Assembly: GCA_965262235.1 (NCBI GenBank)
Contig: OZ253504.1
Coordinates: forward strand, 806,001 to 870,000
Origin: CATQGW01 sp965262235
GTDB taxonomy: Bacteria > Chloroflexota > Dehalococcoidia > Bin125
Direction: 5' to 3'
Length of the DNA: 64,000 nucleotides
Program-made: the position numbers and the translations under genes
The notes under the pieces: generated by a model
The model's database searches: none
What the model saw: only the letters and a program-made list of their open reading frames with translations
What the model was told of the DNA's origin: nothing
Part shown: piece after piece, positions 27,524-35,018 of the stretch
Position numbering within the stretch: the first letter of the stretch is position 1
Layout: every line of letters begins with the position of its first letter

Positions 27524-28158
27524 CGCAGCACCGCTGCGATCACCGCGTGGATCTCCGCCGTCGCCGCCTCTGGATCCTCCCGGCACACCACCGCCGACAG
27601 CACCGCCACCCCGAACGCCCCCGTCTCGATCACCGACGCCACATTCTCCGCAGTGATGCTGCCAATCGCGATCACCGGCTTGTCGATCCCTTCAACGATC
27701 TCCCGCAGCCGCTCCAGCCCCAGCATCGGCGCCGCCCGATCCCCCTTCGAAGTCGTCCCGAACACCGGCCCCACTCCCAGATAGTCGACTGGCGTCGCCG
27801 CGACCCGCTGCGCCTCCTCCAGTGAGTTCGCCGTCCCCCCAATGATCGCCTGATCGCCCAGCAACCGACGCGCCAGCTCGGCCGGCAGATCGTCCCGCCC
27901 CAGATGCACCGCGCCGCCCACTGCCGCCGCCACGTCGACCCGATCGTCAATCAACAGCGTCGATTCCGCATCGCCCATCGCCGCCGTCATCGCCTCGGCC
28001 GTCTCGATCAGCTCCCGCGTCGTGCGTGCCCGCTTCTCGCGAAACTGGATCGTGTCCGCCCCGCCTGCCGCCGCCAGCCCCGCCAGCTGCGCGTGCGTCC
28101 AGCGCGATTGCAGCACCTCGTCGGTGATCACGTGCAGCCGGCCCACCTCGCCGCTCAT
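27520..28158 (-). CDS. ThiE/TenI paralogue
   Basis: A 212-residue ThiE-family barrel. It keeps TIQFREKRA and GVGPVFGTTSKGD, but several ThiE residues deviate: IDDRVDVA instead of NDR, GGTANSLEEA where ThiE has (S/T)xH, and AIGSI instead of AIGGI. It may therefore be a TenI-type thiazole tautomerase or a weakened thiamin phosphate synthase; the gene at 21384 has the better ThiE signature. It overlaps thiD and thiO by ATGA on both sides. Confidence 0.85.
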   Translation of the reverse strand: MSGEVGRLHVITDEVLQSRWTHAQLAGLAAAGGADTIQFREKRARTTRELIETAEAMTAAMGDAESTLLIDDRVDVAAAVGGAVHLGRDDLPAELARRLLGDQAIIGGTANSLEEAQRVAATPVDYLGVGPVFGTTSKGDRAAPMLGLERLREIVEGIDKPVIAIGSITAENVASVIETGAFGVAVLSAVVCREDPEAATAEIHAVIAAVLR

Positions 28159-28955
28159 CGCGCCACCGCCTCACGCAGCATCCAGAGATGATCGGTCGGC
28201 CCCACCCCGGCGCCAATCGCGAACCCACCGCGAATCGCCTCGGTCACGTACGCCTTCGCCGACCGCACCGCGACCGGCAGCTCCTCCTCCAACGCCAGCC
28301 TCGCCGCGATCGCCGACGCATACGTGCAGCCCGTCCCATGCGTGTGCCGCGATTCCACCCATTCGCCCTCGATCACATCGACGCCGTCTCGCGTCACCAA
28401 CACATCGGTCGCGGGCGCTTCCTCCAGGTGTCCGCCCTTGACCAACGCCGCGCCGACACCCGCCTCCAGCAGCCTCCGGCCCGCAGCCTCCGCCTCCGCC
28501 ACCGTCCGAACCCGCAACCCGGTCAGCGCCTCGGCTTCGTGAACGTTCGGCGTCACCAGCGTCGCCAGCGGCAGCATGCGCTCCAGCAGCGTCGAGATCG
28601 CGGCCCGCTCCAACAACGCAAACCCCGTCTTCGAAATCATCACCGGGTCCACCACCACGAACCCCGGCCGGCGCGCGACGAGCTCATCCGCAATCGCCGC
28701 GATCATCGTGGCGTCGCCCAACATCCCCGTCTTCACCCCCACCACATCGAGATCATCAAACACCGATGCGATCTGCGCCCGCACCACATCCACCGGCAGC
28801 GCATGCGCGAGCTGCACGCCCACCGTGTTCTGCGCCGTGATCGCAGTCAGCACCGAAGCCGCGTAGCCGCCGTTCGCCGCGATCGCCTTGATATCCGCCT
28901 GGATCCCGGCCCCAGCCGACGAATCAGAACCTGCGATGCTCACCACGACGCGCAC
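28155..28955 (-). CDS. thiD: HMP/HMP-phosphate kinase
   Basis: A 266-residue ribokinase-like enzyme that phosphorylates hydroxymethylpyrimidine twice. It opens VSIAGSDSSAGAGIQADIKA, the ThiD hallmark, and has VVDPVMISKTG, TPNVHEAEALTG and the catalytic GTGCTYASAIA. GTG 28955 is chosen because GAGG lies about 6 nt upstream; an ATG further upstream falls in the loop of a hairpin repeat and is implausible. It is the first gene after the TPP riboswitch. Confidence 0.94.
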   Translation of the reverse strand: MRVVVSIAGSDSSAGAGIQADIKAIAANGGYAASVLTAITAQNTVGVQLAHALPVDVVRAQIASVFDDLDVVGVKTGMLGDATMIAAIADELVARRPGFVVVDPVMISKTGFALLERAAISTLLERMLPLATLVTPNVHEAEALTGLRVRTVAEAEAAGRRLLEAGVGAALVKGGHLEEAPATDVLVTRDGVDVIEGEWVESRHTHGTGCTYASAIAARLALEEELPVAVRSAKAYVTEAIRGGFAIGAGVGPTDHLWMLREAVAR

Positions 28956-29006
28956 GGCACACCTCAACGCAGCTGTGGGTGGTGGCCTGGCGTCGCGAAC
29001 GGGATT

Positions 29007-29033
29007 CCGTTTCACACTCAATGTGTGAAACGG
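29007..29033 (-). repeat. 11-5-11 hairpin element in the thiD leader
   Basis: Read on the minus strand: arms CCGTTTCACAC and GTGTGAAACGG, loop ATTGA, followed by AATCC. It has the same architecture as the hairpins at the tRNA-Phe array. It sits between the TPP aptamer and thiD, where an expression platform would be expected. Confidence 0.85.
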
Positions 29034-29045
29034 GGGGCGAGCCTG

Positions 29046-29140
29046 CTTGCGCTCCCTGCGCCGGCATTACCCGGATCAGGTTCAGCGGGTGTGTTCTCAG
29101 GCCTGCCCAGCCATCACGCTGGCGGACCACCCCGGCATCT
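29046..29140 (-). promoter_or_regulatory. TPP (THI-box) riboswitch
   Basis: On the minus strand the conserved aptamer runs from GCCGGGGTGG through GCCTGAGA and CACCCGCTGAACCTGATC to GGGTAATGCCGGCGCAGGGA. These are the pyrimidine- and pyrophosphate-binding cores of the class. It precedes thiD by about 90 nt and should repress the whole thi operon when TPP is abundant. No intrinsic terminator with a U-tract is evident; control may be at translation initiation. Confidence 0.95.
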
Positions 29141-29221
29141 CGGACGAAGCGATCTTAACACACCGCGCCCCACTCACGCCCTACCCCCCACGCACGGCCT
29201 GACGCGCCCACGGCGCGCCCG

Positions 29222-29656
29222 TTACGCACCCGACGCCGGGCGCCTCCCCGCCATGCCGCCGCTCGTCACCGCGGGCGCAAACGAGAGTGTCCGAACGCCC
29301 AGGATGTAACCCCACGCGTTCAAGCCACCCCACGACATCAAGCCCAGGCTGTTGACTCCGCCAAACGACACCAGGCCCATGCTGTTCAGCCCCCCGATCG
29401 TCACCACTCCGATCGAGTTCGCGCCGCCGATCGCGATCAGTCCAATCGCGTTCCAGCCCCCAATCGCCACCAACCCAATCGCGTTCGCCGACCCAATCGC
29501 CACCCAACCAATCTCCGACACCGGCACATCACCAAACAGCCCCCATTGCCCCGCCGCCACAGCGATCATCACCCCGCCCACCACCATCATCGCCCAAAAG
29601 GCGCCCAACCCCTTCAGTTGCTCCTCAGTCATCTTATGCGACATCGACTCAGCCAT
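29222..29656 (-). CDS. Membrane protein with ten-residue Gly/Asn/Ile repeats
   Basis: A 144-residue protein. An N-terminal polar stretch with EEQLKGLGAFWAMM is followed by a hydrophobic segment (~15-35). From about residue 50 come roughly seven ten-residue repeats of the form I-G-G-x-N-S-I-G-L-V (for example AIGGWNAIGLI and TIGGLNSMGLV). The period suggests a stacked beta-solenoid or a glycine-rich membrane sheet. ATG 29656 has GGGAAGG 7 nt upstream; a GTG two codons earlier is too close to it. Function is unknown. Confidence 0.75.
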   Translation of the reverse strand: MAESMSHKMTEEQLKGLGAFWAMMVVGGVMIAVAAGQWGLFGDVPVSEIGWVAIGSANAIGLVAIGGWNAIGLIAIGGANSIGVVTIGGLNSMGLVSFGGVNSLGLMSWGGLNAWGYILGVRTLSFAPAVTSGGMAGRRPASGA

Positions 29657-29691
29657 GATCACGCCTTCCCGGACGAACGCAGCTGCCCTCC

Positions 29692-29792
29692 GCTCCTTCT
29701 CTCCCCCCGCTCCGCGGGGGAGAGCCGGTCGGATCCCCTCTCCCCCCGCTCCGCGGGGGGAGATGTCCCGTAGGGACAGAGGGGGGCCCGCC
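29692..29792. repeat. Family A palindromic element, double hairpin
   Basis: Two successive CTCCCC-type hairpins (one imperfect) followed by the second hairpin TGTCCC-GTA-GGGACA and AGAGGGGGGC. Located between the decapeptide-repeat gene and the thiolase stop. Confidence 0.65.
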
Positions 29793-29801
29793 CCCGCGTC
29801 C

Positions 29802-31070
29802 CTAGTCCGAAACCAGCACCAGCGTCCCCGTCGTCGACAGCGACCCGCCGGTCCCGTTCACCACGCAGGAACGCGCATCAGTCTGCTTGCCCGGGTCCCC
29901 GCTGAAGCCGTCATCCTCGGCCGTGCCCGAGAGCTGCCGGTACGCCTCGACCAGCAACTGCATCCCGTACATCCCCGAGTGGTTGAACGAGAGCCCGCCG
30001 CCGTTCGTGTTGATCGGCAGCCGGCCGCCCGGCGCCGCGTGCCGGTCCTTCCAGAGCGCGAAGCCCTCGCCCGCCGGCGCCAGCCCCAGCATCTCTGCCG
30101 TGATCCCCGCCGTGACCGTGAACGAGTCGTAGATCATGGCCATTTCCATGTCTTCCGGACCCATCCCGGCCATCTTGTATGCGGACGCCGCCGAACGCGA
30201 TGCCGACGTCGCGGTGAAATCGTCCATCTCCAACATGTTCCAGTGCGAGATGTTCTCGCCCGCGCCCGCAATCCAGACCGGCGGCGTCTTCGACGTGCTC
30301 GCCAGCTCCGGACCGGTGATCAGCACCGCGCCTCCGTGGTCCGTGACCAGGCAGACATCAAGCAGCTTCAGCGGCCACGAGATCATTCGTGAATTCATCA
30401 CGGTGTCGACCGTGATCGGGCCACCGAACGGGTGCCCCTTTTTGCCGCCGCCCGGGTCGCCGTCCGGCAGCGCCGGCACGTCGCCCTCGCCCGCCTTGCG
30501 ATACATCACCGCGCGCGGGTTCAGCGTCGCCCACTCGCGCGTCACGACTGCAATCTCCGCGAAGTCTTCCTGCGTCGTGCCGTAGCGGTGCATGTGCCGG
30601 TTCAGCGCGTGCGAGTAGCTCGTCGGCGCCCCGCCCAGGCCGTACGCGCTGGTGTGCTGCGACGCCGGATCCCACGGGTCGCCGCCGCCGCCGAAGCGCG
30701 CGCCGGTCCCCCGGCCGCGCGTGTGCCGCGCGTTCCAGCCCATCTCACCGTGCGAGACCAGCGCCACGTCGATCACGCCCGCGTGAATCGCACACAGCGC
30801 GTGATGCACGTGCATCTCGAACGAGCAGCCACCGACCGAAGTCGTGTCGATGTACTTGGGATGCAAGCCCAGATACTCCGCAAGCTGCGGCGACCAGCCG
30901 GCGCTGAAAATCCCGTCGATCGCACTGATCGGGATGCCCGTCATGTCGCAGACGTTCTTGATCGCCTCGATGTGCAATCCCAGCGACGTCTTGGGCGTCG
31001 AGGGATAGCCGATTTCGTTGGCTTCGGCGGCGCCAACGATGGCGGCCGCGCGCGATGCTGGACCTGGCAT
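29802..31070 (-). CDS. Thiolase-family protein (SCP-x/lipid-transfer type)
   Basis: A 422-residue protein of the thiolase superfamily, nearest to the SCP2-thiolase/acetyl-CoA acetyltransferase group that pairs with zinc-ribbon OB proteins. The nucleophile candidate is Cys82 in TTSVGGCSFEMHVHHA; FNHSGMYGMQ near 360 and CVVNGTGGSLSTTGT at the C-terminus match the family's His and CxG regions. It likely cleaves or transfers acyl-CoA side chains. The gene for its probable partner begins 480 bp upstream on the same strand. Confidence 0.88.
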   Translation of the reverse strand: MPGPASRAAAIVGAAEANEIGYPSTPKTSLGLHIEAIKNVCDMTGIPISAIDGIFSAGWSPQLAEYLGLHPKYIDTTSVGGCSFEMHVHHALCAIHAGVIDVALVSHGEMGWNARHTRGRGTGARFGGGGDPWDPASQHTSAYGLGGAPTSYSHALNRHMHRYGTTQEDFAEIAVVTREWATLNPRAVMYRKAGEGDVPALPDGDPGGGKKGHPFGGPITVDTVMNSRMISWPLKLLDVCLVTDHGGAVLITGPELASTSKTPPVWIAGAGENISHWNMLEMDDFTATSASRSAASAYKMAGMGPEDMEMAMIYDSFTVTAGITAEMLGLAPAGEGFALWKDRHAAPGGRLPINTNGGGLSFNHSGMYGMQLLVEAYRQLSGTAEDDGFSGDPGKQTDARSCVVNGTGGSLSTTGTLVLVSD

Positions 31071-31125
31071 GTCTCAGTCTCCTGGTTCGATCAGCGGTTC
31101 GTGGAACGGTTCGTCGGCCGGCGCG

Positions 31126-31551
31126 TCAGGACGCGACGCGCCAGAAGGGAATGTGCACATCGTCGCTGGCGGGCTCGAATTCGATCTCGACCTTAGCGCC
31201 AATCTTGATGCTGTCCGGATCGTTGGCGTCAACGCCGCGCAGCACCGTCAGCATCCGGTCGCCCTCGACCAGGTCGATGTACGCCGTCACGTACGGCACC
31301 TCATCGGCCCAGCCCGGCCCCCACGGCCGCACCTGCACCGCGAACGTGTGGATGTAGCCCTGCCCCGACGCGGGCACCCACTCGATGTCAGTCGAGTGGC
31401 AGAACGGGCAAATGATCCGCGGGTACCAGTGCACCCGGTTGCAGTCGCTGCAGCGCGGCAGCACCAGTCGGCCCTCTTTGGCCGCGTCCCAGAACGGCTG
31501 GGAATAAGGCTCAGGATCAGGAATCGGCTTGTTGTATTCGGCCACCACCAC
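31126..31551 (-). CDS. Zinc-ribbon OB-fold protein (DUF35/ChsH2-like)
   Basis: A 141-residue protein with a rubredoxin-like zinc ribbon (CSDCNRVHWYPRIICPFC, four Cys, residues ~34-51) followed by an OB fold (GYIHTFAVQV to the end). Such proteins form complexes with SCP-type thiolases or hydratases; the thiolase gene directly downstream fits. The start is uncertain among three consecutive GTG codons (31551, 31548, 31545); the third has the best spacing from GAGAGG. Confidence 0.9.
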   Translation of the reverse strand: MVVAEYNKPIPDPEPYSQPFWDAAKEGRLVLPRCSDCNRVHWYPRIICPFCHSTDIEWVPASGQGYIHTFAVQVRPWGPGWADEVPYVTAYIDLVEGDRMLTVLRGVDANDPDSIKIGAKVEIEFEPASDDVHIPFWRVAS

Positions 31552-31859
31552 GCCCTCTCAAAACAACCACGCCGCTCCGCGCGGCGACTGGCGCAGTCTA
31601 TAGCCACCCCCCACTTCGCGCCGAATCCACCTCCCCCACCGCGCATCGGCGCTCCCTCATGCCTCCGTCGCCACGAATCCTCCAAACAACTCGAATCCCC
31701 TCTCCCCCCGGCTCTGCGGGGGGAGATGTCACGGAGTGACAGAGGGGGGCTCCCCGCTTGCCATGACCCAGCCACGCTGACGAATCGGAACCGCCCCCCC
31801 TCCGCCTCCAGCATCTCCCCCCACTGTCCGGGGGGAGATGCTGTTCAGCGGATTCCTGG
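31552..31859. other. Non-coding gap holding a family A element
   Basis: Apart from the palindromic element at 31679-31849 I see no coding frame or RNA gene here. Confidence 0.6.
31679..31849. repeat. Family A palindromic element, near full length
   Basis: Left end CTCCAAACAA, hairpin GGCTCTGC type, TGTCAC-GGA-GTGACA, central spacer resembling that of the copy after gap, then an inverted GC-rich hairpin and right end CTGTTCAG. Same architecture as 12305-12533. Confidence 0.68.
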
Positions 31860-32096
31860 CTACCGCAAGCGGTAAGGACCCGCATCGATCTGCAGCGGCC
31901 GCCCAGCCCCGAACGCCGGCGCCGGGAACAGCCAGCCCTTCACGATCGACGGAATCTTGGCCAGGTTGATCGACAGCAGACTCCGCCGCGTTTCCCGCGG
32001 CAGGTCACGCCGGTGCTCCCACGCGCGCTCCAGCTCCGCCTCGCGGAACTTGATCTGGTAGCGCACCATCGTCTCGTTCATCATCATGTCGGGCAT
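31860..32096 (-). CDS. Small hypothetical protein
   Basis: A 78-residue basic protein with no recognised domain. The N-terminal half (YQIKFREAELERAWEHRRDL) is a charged helix; the C-terminal half is more hydrophobic. GAGGA lies 8 nt before ATG 32096; ATG 32087 with GGAG is an alternative. Its stop lies beside a family A element. Coding status is moderately supported. Confidence 0.5.
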   Translation of the reverse strand: MPDMMMNETMVRYQIKFREAELERAWEHRRDLPRETRRSLLSINLAKIPSIVKGWLFPAPAFGAGRPLQIDAGPYRLR

Positions 32097-32290
32097 CTCC
32101 GCCGTCCTCTCTCGCTCGCTCGCCGCGCACCTCCGACAGCCGGAGTCCGCGCCTGATCCGAACGTATGCAGACGCCCGATCCGCCGTTGTGAAGCCCGTC
32201 ACACTCCCCCGCCCCGCGTCCCACGCTTGACGCAGAGTTAGCATCTCAGCACACACCCGTGACCATCGCCATCCCTCGGAGCCGACCAAA

Positions 32291-33367
32291 ATGCTCAAGC
32301 AGTTCAAAGTCCCCGACGACATCGCAGTCCGCGTCCCCGGCGACGTTGTGCGCTCCGCCGTCGAAGACATCTTCACCCGCCTCGGCATGCCCGACGACGA
32401 CGCCCAACGCTCAGCCGACACCCTGCTCTACGCCGACCTCCGCGGCATCGACTCGCACGGCGTCTCCAACATGATGCGCTCCTACGTCGCCGGCCTGCAG
32501 AGCGGCGACATCAATCCCACCCCCGAGTGGAAGCTCGAACGCGACGCCCCAGCCGCCGCCACGATCGACTGCGACGGCGGCCTCGGCCTCACCGTCGGCC
32601 CCCAGGCCATGCAGCTCGCCATCGACAAGGCCCAGCAGATGGGCGTCGCCACCGTCGTCGCCAACAACGGACGCCACTTCGGCGCCGCCGCCTACCACGC
32701 GGCCATGGCCATCCCCCACGACATGATCGGCATCTCGATGACCGTCGGCGGCCTCATGGTCGCCCCCACCCACGGCGCCAAAGCGATGGTCGGCCTCAAC
32801 CCGCTCTCGATCGCCGCGCCCGCCGGCGAAGAGCCGCCCTTCATCTTCGACGCCTCCATGTCCAGCGTCGCCGGCAACAAGGTCCGCCTCGCCCAGCGCC
32901 TCGGCGAAGACCTGCTGCCCGGCTGGGTCGCCATGCCCGACGGCACCCCGATCATGGAGCCCCAGCAGGTACCCGAGGAGTTCCTCATGCTGCCGCTCGG
33001 CGGCACCCGCGAGATCGGCTCCCACAAGGGCTACAGCCTCGCCATGGGCATCGACATCCTCTCCGGCATCATGGCCAACGCCGGCACCGCCCTCCACCGC
33101 TTCAACGGCGTCGGGCACCACTTCACCGTCTTCAACATCTCCGCCTTCACCGATGTCGACGAGTTCAAGGGCCACATGGACACCTACCTCAAGGCCCTGC
33201 GCGAAACCCCCACCGCGCCCGACGCCGACCGCGTCATCTACGCCGGCCTCGAAGAGCACGAAGCCGAAATCGAGCGCAGCGAACGAGGCATCCCCTTCCA
33301 CCCCGAAGTGATCGAGTGGTTCCAGTCCTGCCTCTCCGACCTCGGCCTCCGAAACCACTTCGCCTAA
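32291..33367 (+). CDS. Malate/L-lactate dehydrogenase (Ldh2 family)
   Basis: A 358-residue NAD(P)-dependent oxidoreductase of the Ldh2/YlbC family, structurally distinct from classical LDH. Family motifs include DLRGIDSHGVSNMMRSY near the N-terminus, NNGRHFGAAAYHA, GLNPLSIAAP and SHKGYSLAMGIDILSG. The substrate may be malate, lactate, ureidoglycolate or sulfolactate; the sequence alone does not say. It stands alone and is followed by a repeat. Confidence 0.92.
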   Translation: MLKQFKVPDDIAVRVPGDVVRSAVEDIFTRLGMPDDDAQRSADTLLYADLRGIDSHGVSNMMRSYVAGLQSGDINPTPEWKLERDAPAAATIDCDGGLGLTVGPQAMQLAIDKAQQMGVATVVANNGRHFGAAAYHAAMAIPHDMIGISMTVGGLMVAPTHGAKAMVGLNPLSIAAPAGEEPPFIFDASMSSVAGNKVRLAQRLGEDLLPGWVAMPDGTPIMEPQQVPEEFLMLPLGGTREIGSHKGYSLAMGIDILSGIMANAGTALHRFNGVGHHFTVFNISAFTDVDEFKGHMDTYLKALRETPTAPDADRVIYAGLEEHEAEIERSERGIPFHPEVIEWFQSCLSDLGLRNHFA

Positions 33368-33374
33368 GAGCGCC

Positions 33375-33433
33375 TGACCAAGTTTGATCCTCTCTCCCCC
33401 CGGCGGGGGGAGATGCCGCAGGCAGAGGGGGGC
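33375..33433. repeat. Family A palindromic element, short
   Basis: Begins CCTGACCAAGTTTGATCC, then CTCTCCCCCC-GGC-GGGGGGAG and TGCC-GCA-GGCA ending AGAGGGGGGC. Lies between two convergent genes. Confidence 0.6.
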
Positions 33434-33462
33434 TCCCCGCTCCCAGCTCGCTCCCAACCCGC

Positions 33463-34335
33463 TCACTCCGCCTCAGCAGCCCCTTCCGGCTCAGCAGCCG
33501 CCTCCGTCGCTTCGTCCGCCGCCTGCTCCAGCGCGCGTCGCCGAATCGACTGCTGAATCAGCTGGTACGACCACCAGACCAGCGCCAGCCGCAGCGGAAT
33601 CCCCACCCCGCGGCTGATCCACGGGAACAGCGACGCCGACACCTCGTCCAACAGCCACACCCGCACGATCCCCATGATCAGGTTCTCCATCGCGAAGATC
33701 GCTGTGATCTTGAAGAACGCCCGATCGTCCGCCGTGAGCTTCTCCCGCACGCCCGGGAACACCTCCCGCACCACCATGCCCATCACCGGCCGGCCGAGCA
33801 GCAAACTCCCCGCGAAGATCGCCGCCGTGATGAAGTCACCCACCGGCGACGCCGCGAAGAACGCCTTGTCGCTGTCCAGAATCCAGCCCACGATCGATCC
33901 GCCCGCAAGCAACACCAGCGCCAGCACCGCCAGCCAGAATATCGCCCCGCGATTCGGCTGCACCCGCCGCTGCACGAAGAACACCACCACCGCCGAGCCG
34001 AAGCCCACCCCAATCGCCGCCCGCGTGCCGAACAGCTCCAGCACCAGCACGTAGAGCAAGACCGGCAGAATGCTCAGCCCCACCCACGGGTCATAGTTGG
34101 GAATCAGGCCCTGCCAGCGCTCCAGACGCTCGACCTTGCTCTGTACCCGCTGCAACTTCAGCAGCTCCTGCTCCAGCTCGCTCAGGTACTTCACCCGCGC
34201 CAACAGTTCGGTCGACCCCTCGCGGCCCTCCAGCAGCCGCTCGACCTCGGCCTTGTACTCCCGAACCTTCGCCAGCTCGCGCTCAATCCCTCCAGGCTCT
34301 CGGAGGGCCTTGCCTGCGGCCGTCAGCTCCGCCAC
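33463..34335 (-). CDS. Coiled-coil membrane protein, DUF3159/VC0807-like
   Basis: A 290-residue protein starting at GTG 34335. Residues ~15-75 form a charged coiled coil. From about 85 to 265 there are five or six hydrophobic segments with FAASPVGDFITAAIFAGSL and LLGRPVMGMV, a pattern like the septation-protein/VC0807 and DUF3159 membrane families. The tail is Glu/Ala-rich. The fusion of a coiled coil to this membrane fold is unusual. The start lies 6 bp past the stop of the upstream gene, so they are probably co-transcribed. Function unknown. Confidence 0.72.
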   Translation of the reverse strand: MAELTAAGKALREPGGIERELAKVREYKAEVERLLEGREGSTELLARVKYLSELEQELLKLQRVQSKVERLERWQGLIPNYDPWVGLSILPVLLYVLVLELFGTRAAIGVGFGSAVVVFFVQRRVQPNRGAIFWLAVLALVLLAGGSIVGWILDSDKAFFAASPVGDFITAAIFAGSLLLGRPVMGMVVREVFPGVREKLTADDRAFFKITAIFAMENLIMGIVRVWLLDEVSASLFPWISRGVGIPLRLALVWWSYQLIQQSIRRRALEQAADEATEAAAEPEGAAEAE

Positions 34336-34341
34336 CGCTGC

Positions 34342-34740
34342 CTAGTGCTTCCACAGCGGGCTGGCCACGTTCAGGTCCACCCGCCCCACCACATCCGACT
34401 CGCACACCGCCTTGATCGTCACCGTCTGCGTCACATCCGCCTCCGGCGACGAGCGCGCGTGCTGCTCCGGGTACCAGTTCACCTCAGCGATGCCCCACTC
34501 GTCCGACGCGACCGTTCGCTCGCGGCCGCCCGTGCTGGCCAGCGTCCCGGGACCCACCTCAATCGTGAACGCCACCGGCGCTCCCGCCACCGATCCTTCG
34601 CGGCTGCTGATCGACGCGGAGACCATCCGGTACCCCACCTCGCCCCGGTCCGCCATCCGCACGCTGATCTCAATCGTGTCCTCGGGCATCGCAACCGTTC
34701 CCTCCACTACTCGCGCCGCCCACTGATCGTAACAGCGCAT
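34342..34740 (-). CDS. Hypothetical protein with Ig-like strand pattern
   Basis: A 132-residue protein from ATG 34740. The part after residue 30 alternates like an Ig/Big-type beta domain (APVAFTIEVGPGTLASTGG, then a strand ending AEVNWYPEQ). No signal peptide is visible from this start, though the frame is open upstream into a GTAGGGGC repeat, which argues against earlier starts. It is followed after 6 bp by the coiled-coil membrane protein. Function unknown. Confidence 0.6.
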   Translation of the reverse strand: MRCYDQWAARVVEGTVAMPEDTIEISVRMADRGEVGYRMVSASISSREGSVAGAPVAFTIEVGPGTLASTGGRERTVASDEWGIAEVNWYPEQHARSSPEADVTQTVTIKAVCESDVVGRVDLNVASPLWKH

Positions 34741-34813
34741 CCAGTCTTCCCCGCTCCCCGCGTCCCAAAGCAGCGCTGGCGGCCCACCCGAAGGACGTTT
34801 CCGTAGAACACGA

Positions 34814-34860
34814 CCTCCGTGTAGGGGCAATCCTTGTGGTTGCCCTCCCCGTTCACCCTC
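34814..34860. repeat. GTAGGGGC palindrome, solitary copy
   Basis: GGGCAATC and GGTTGCCC face each other around CTTGT, inside the larger GTAGGGGC...CCCTCCCC unit. The sequence after it (TTCACCCTC, ACGCGTCA) also matches the array between uppS and cdsA. Confidence 0.8.
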
Positions 34861-35018
34861 TCAAACGCGTCACCCGCAGCGCCGCAGGTCGCCCGCGCGC
34901 CGCCTGTCTGGTGAGGCACCGGGCAGCCCGCCGAATCGACACGCCTGAGACATGCTCCGTTCCTGTACCCACCCCCGCTCGGCGGCTAGCCTTGATCCTG
35001 CCCCATACGGAGGACATC

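Noticed and set aside
28956..29021. ATG 29021 as start of thiD
   Set aside because: It lies in the loop of a hairpin repeat; GTG 28955 has a ribosome-binding site and begins at the conserved core.
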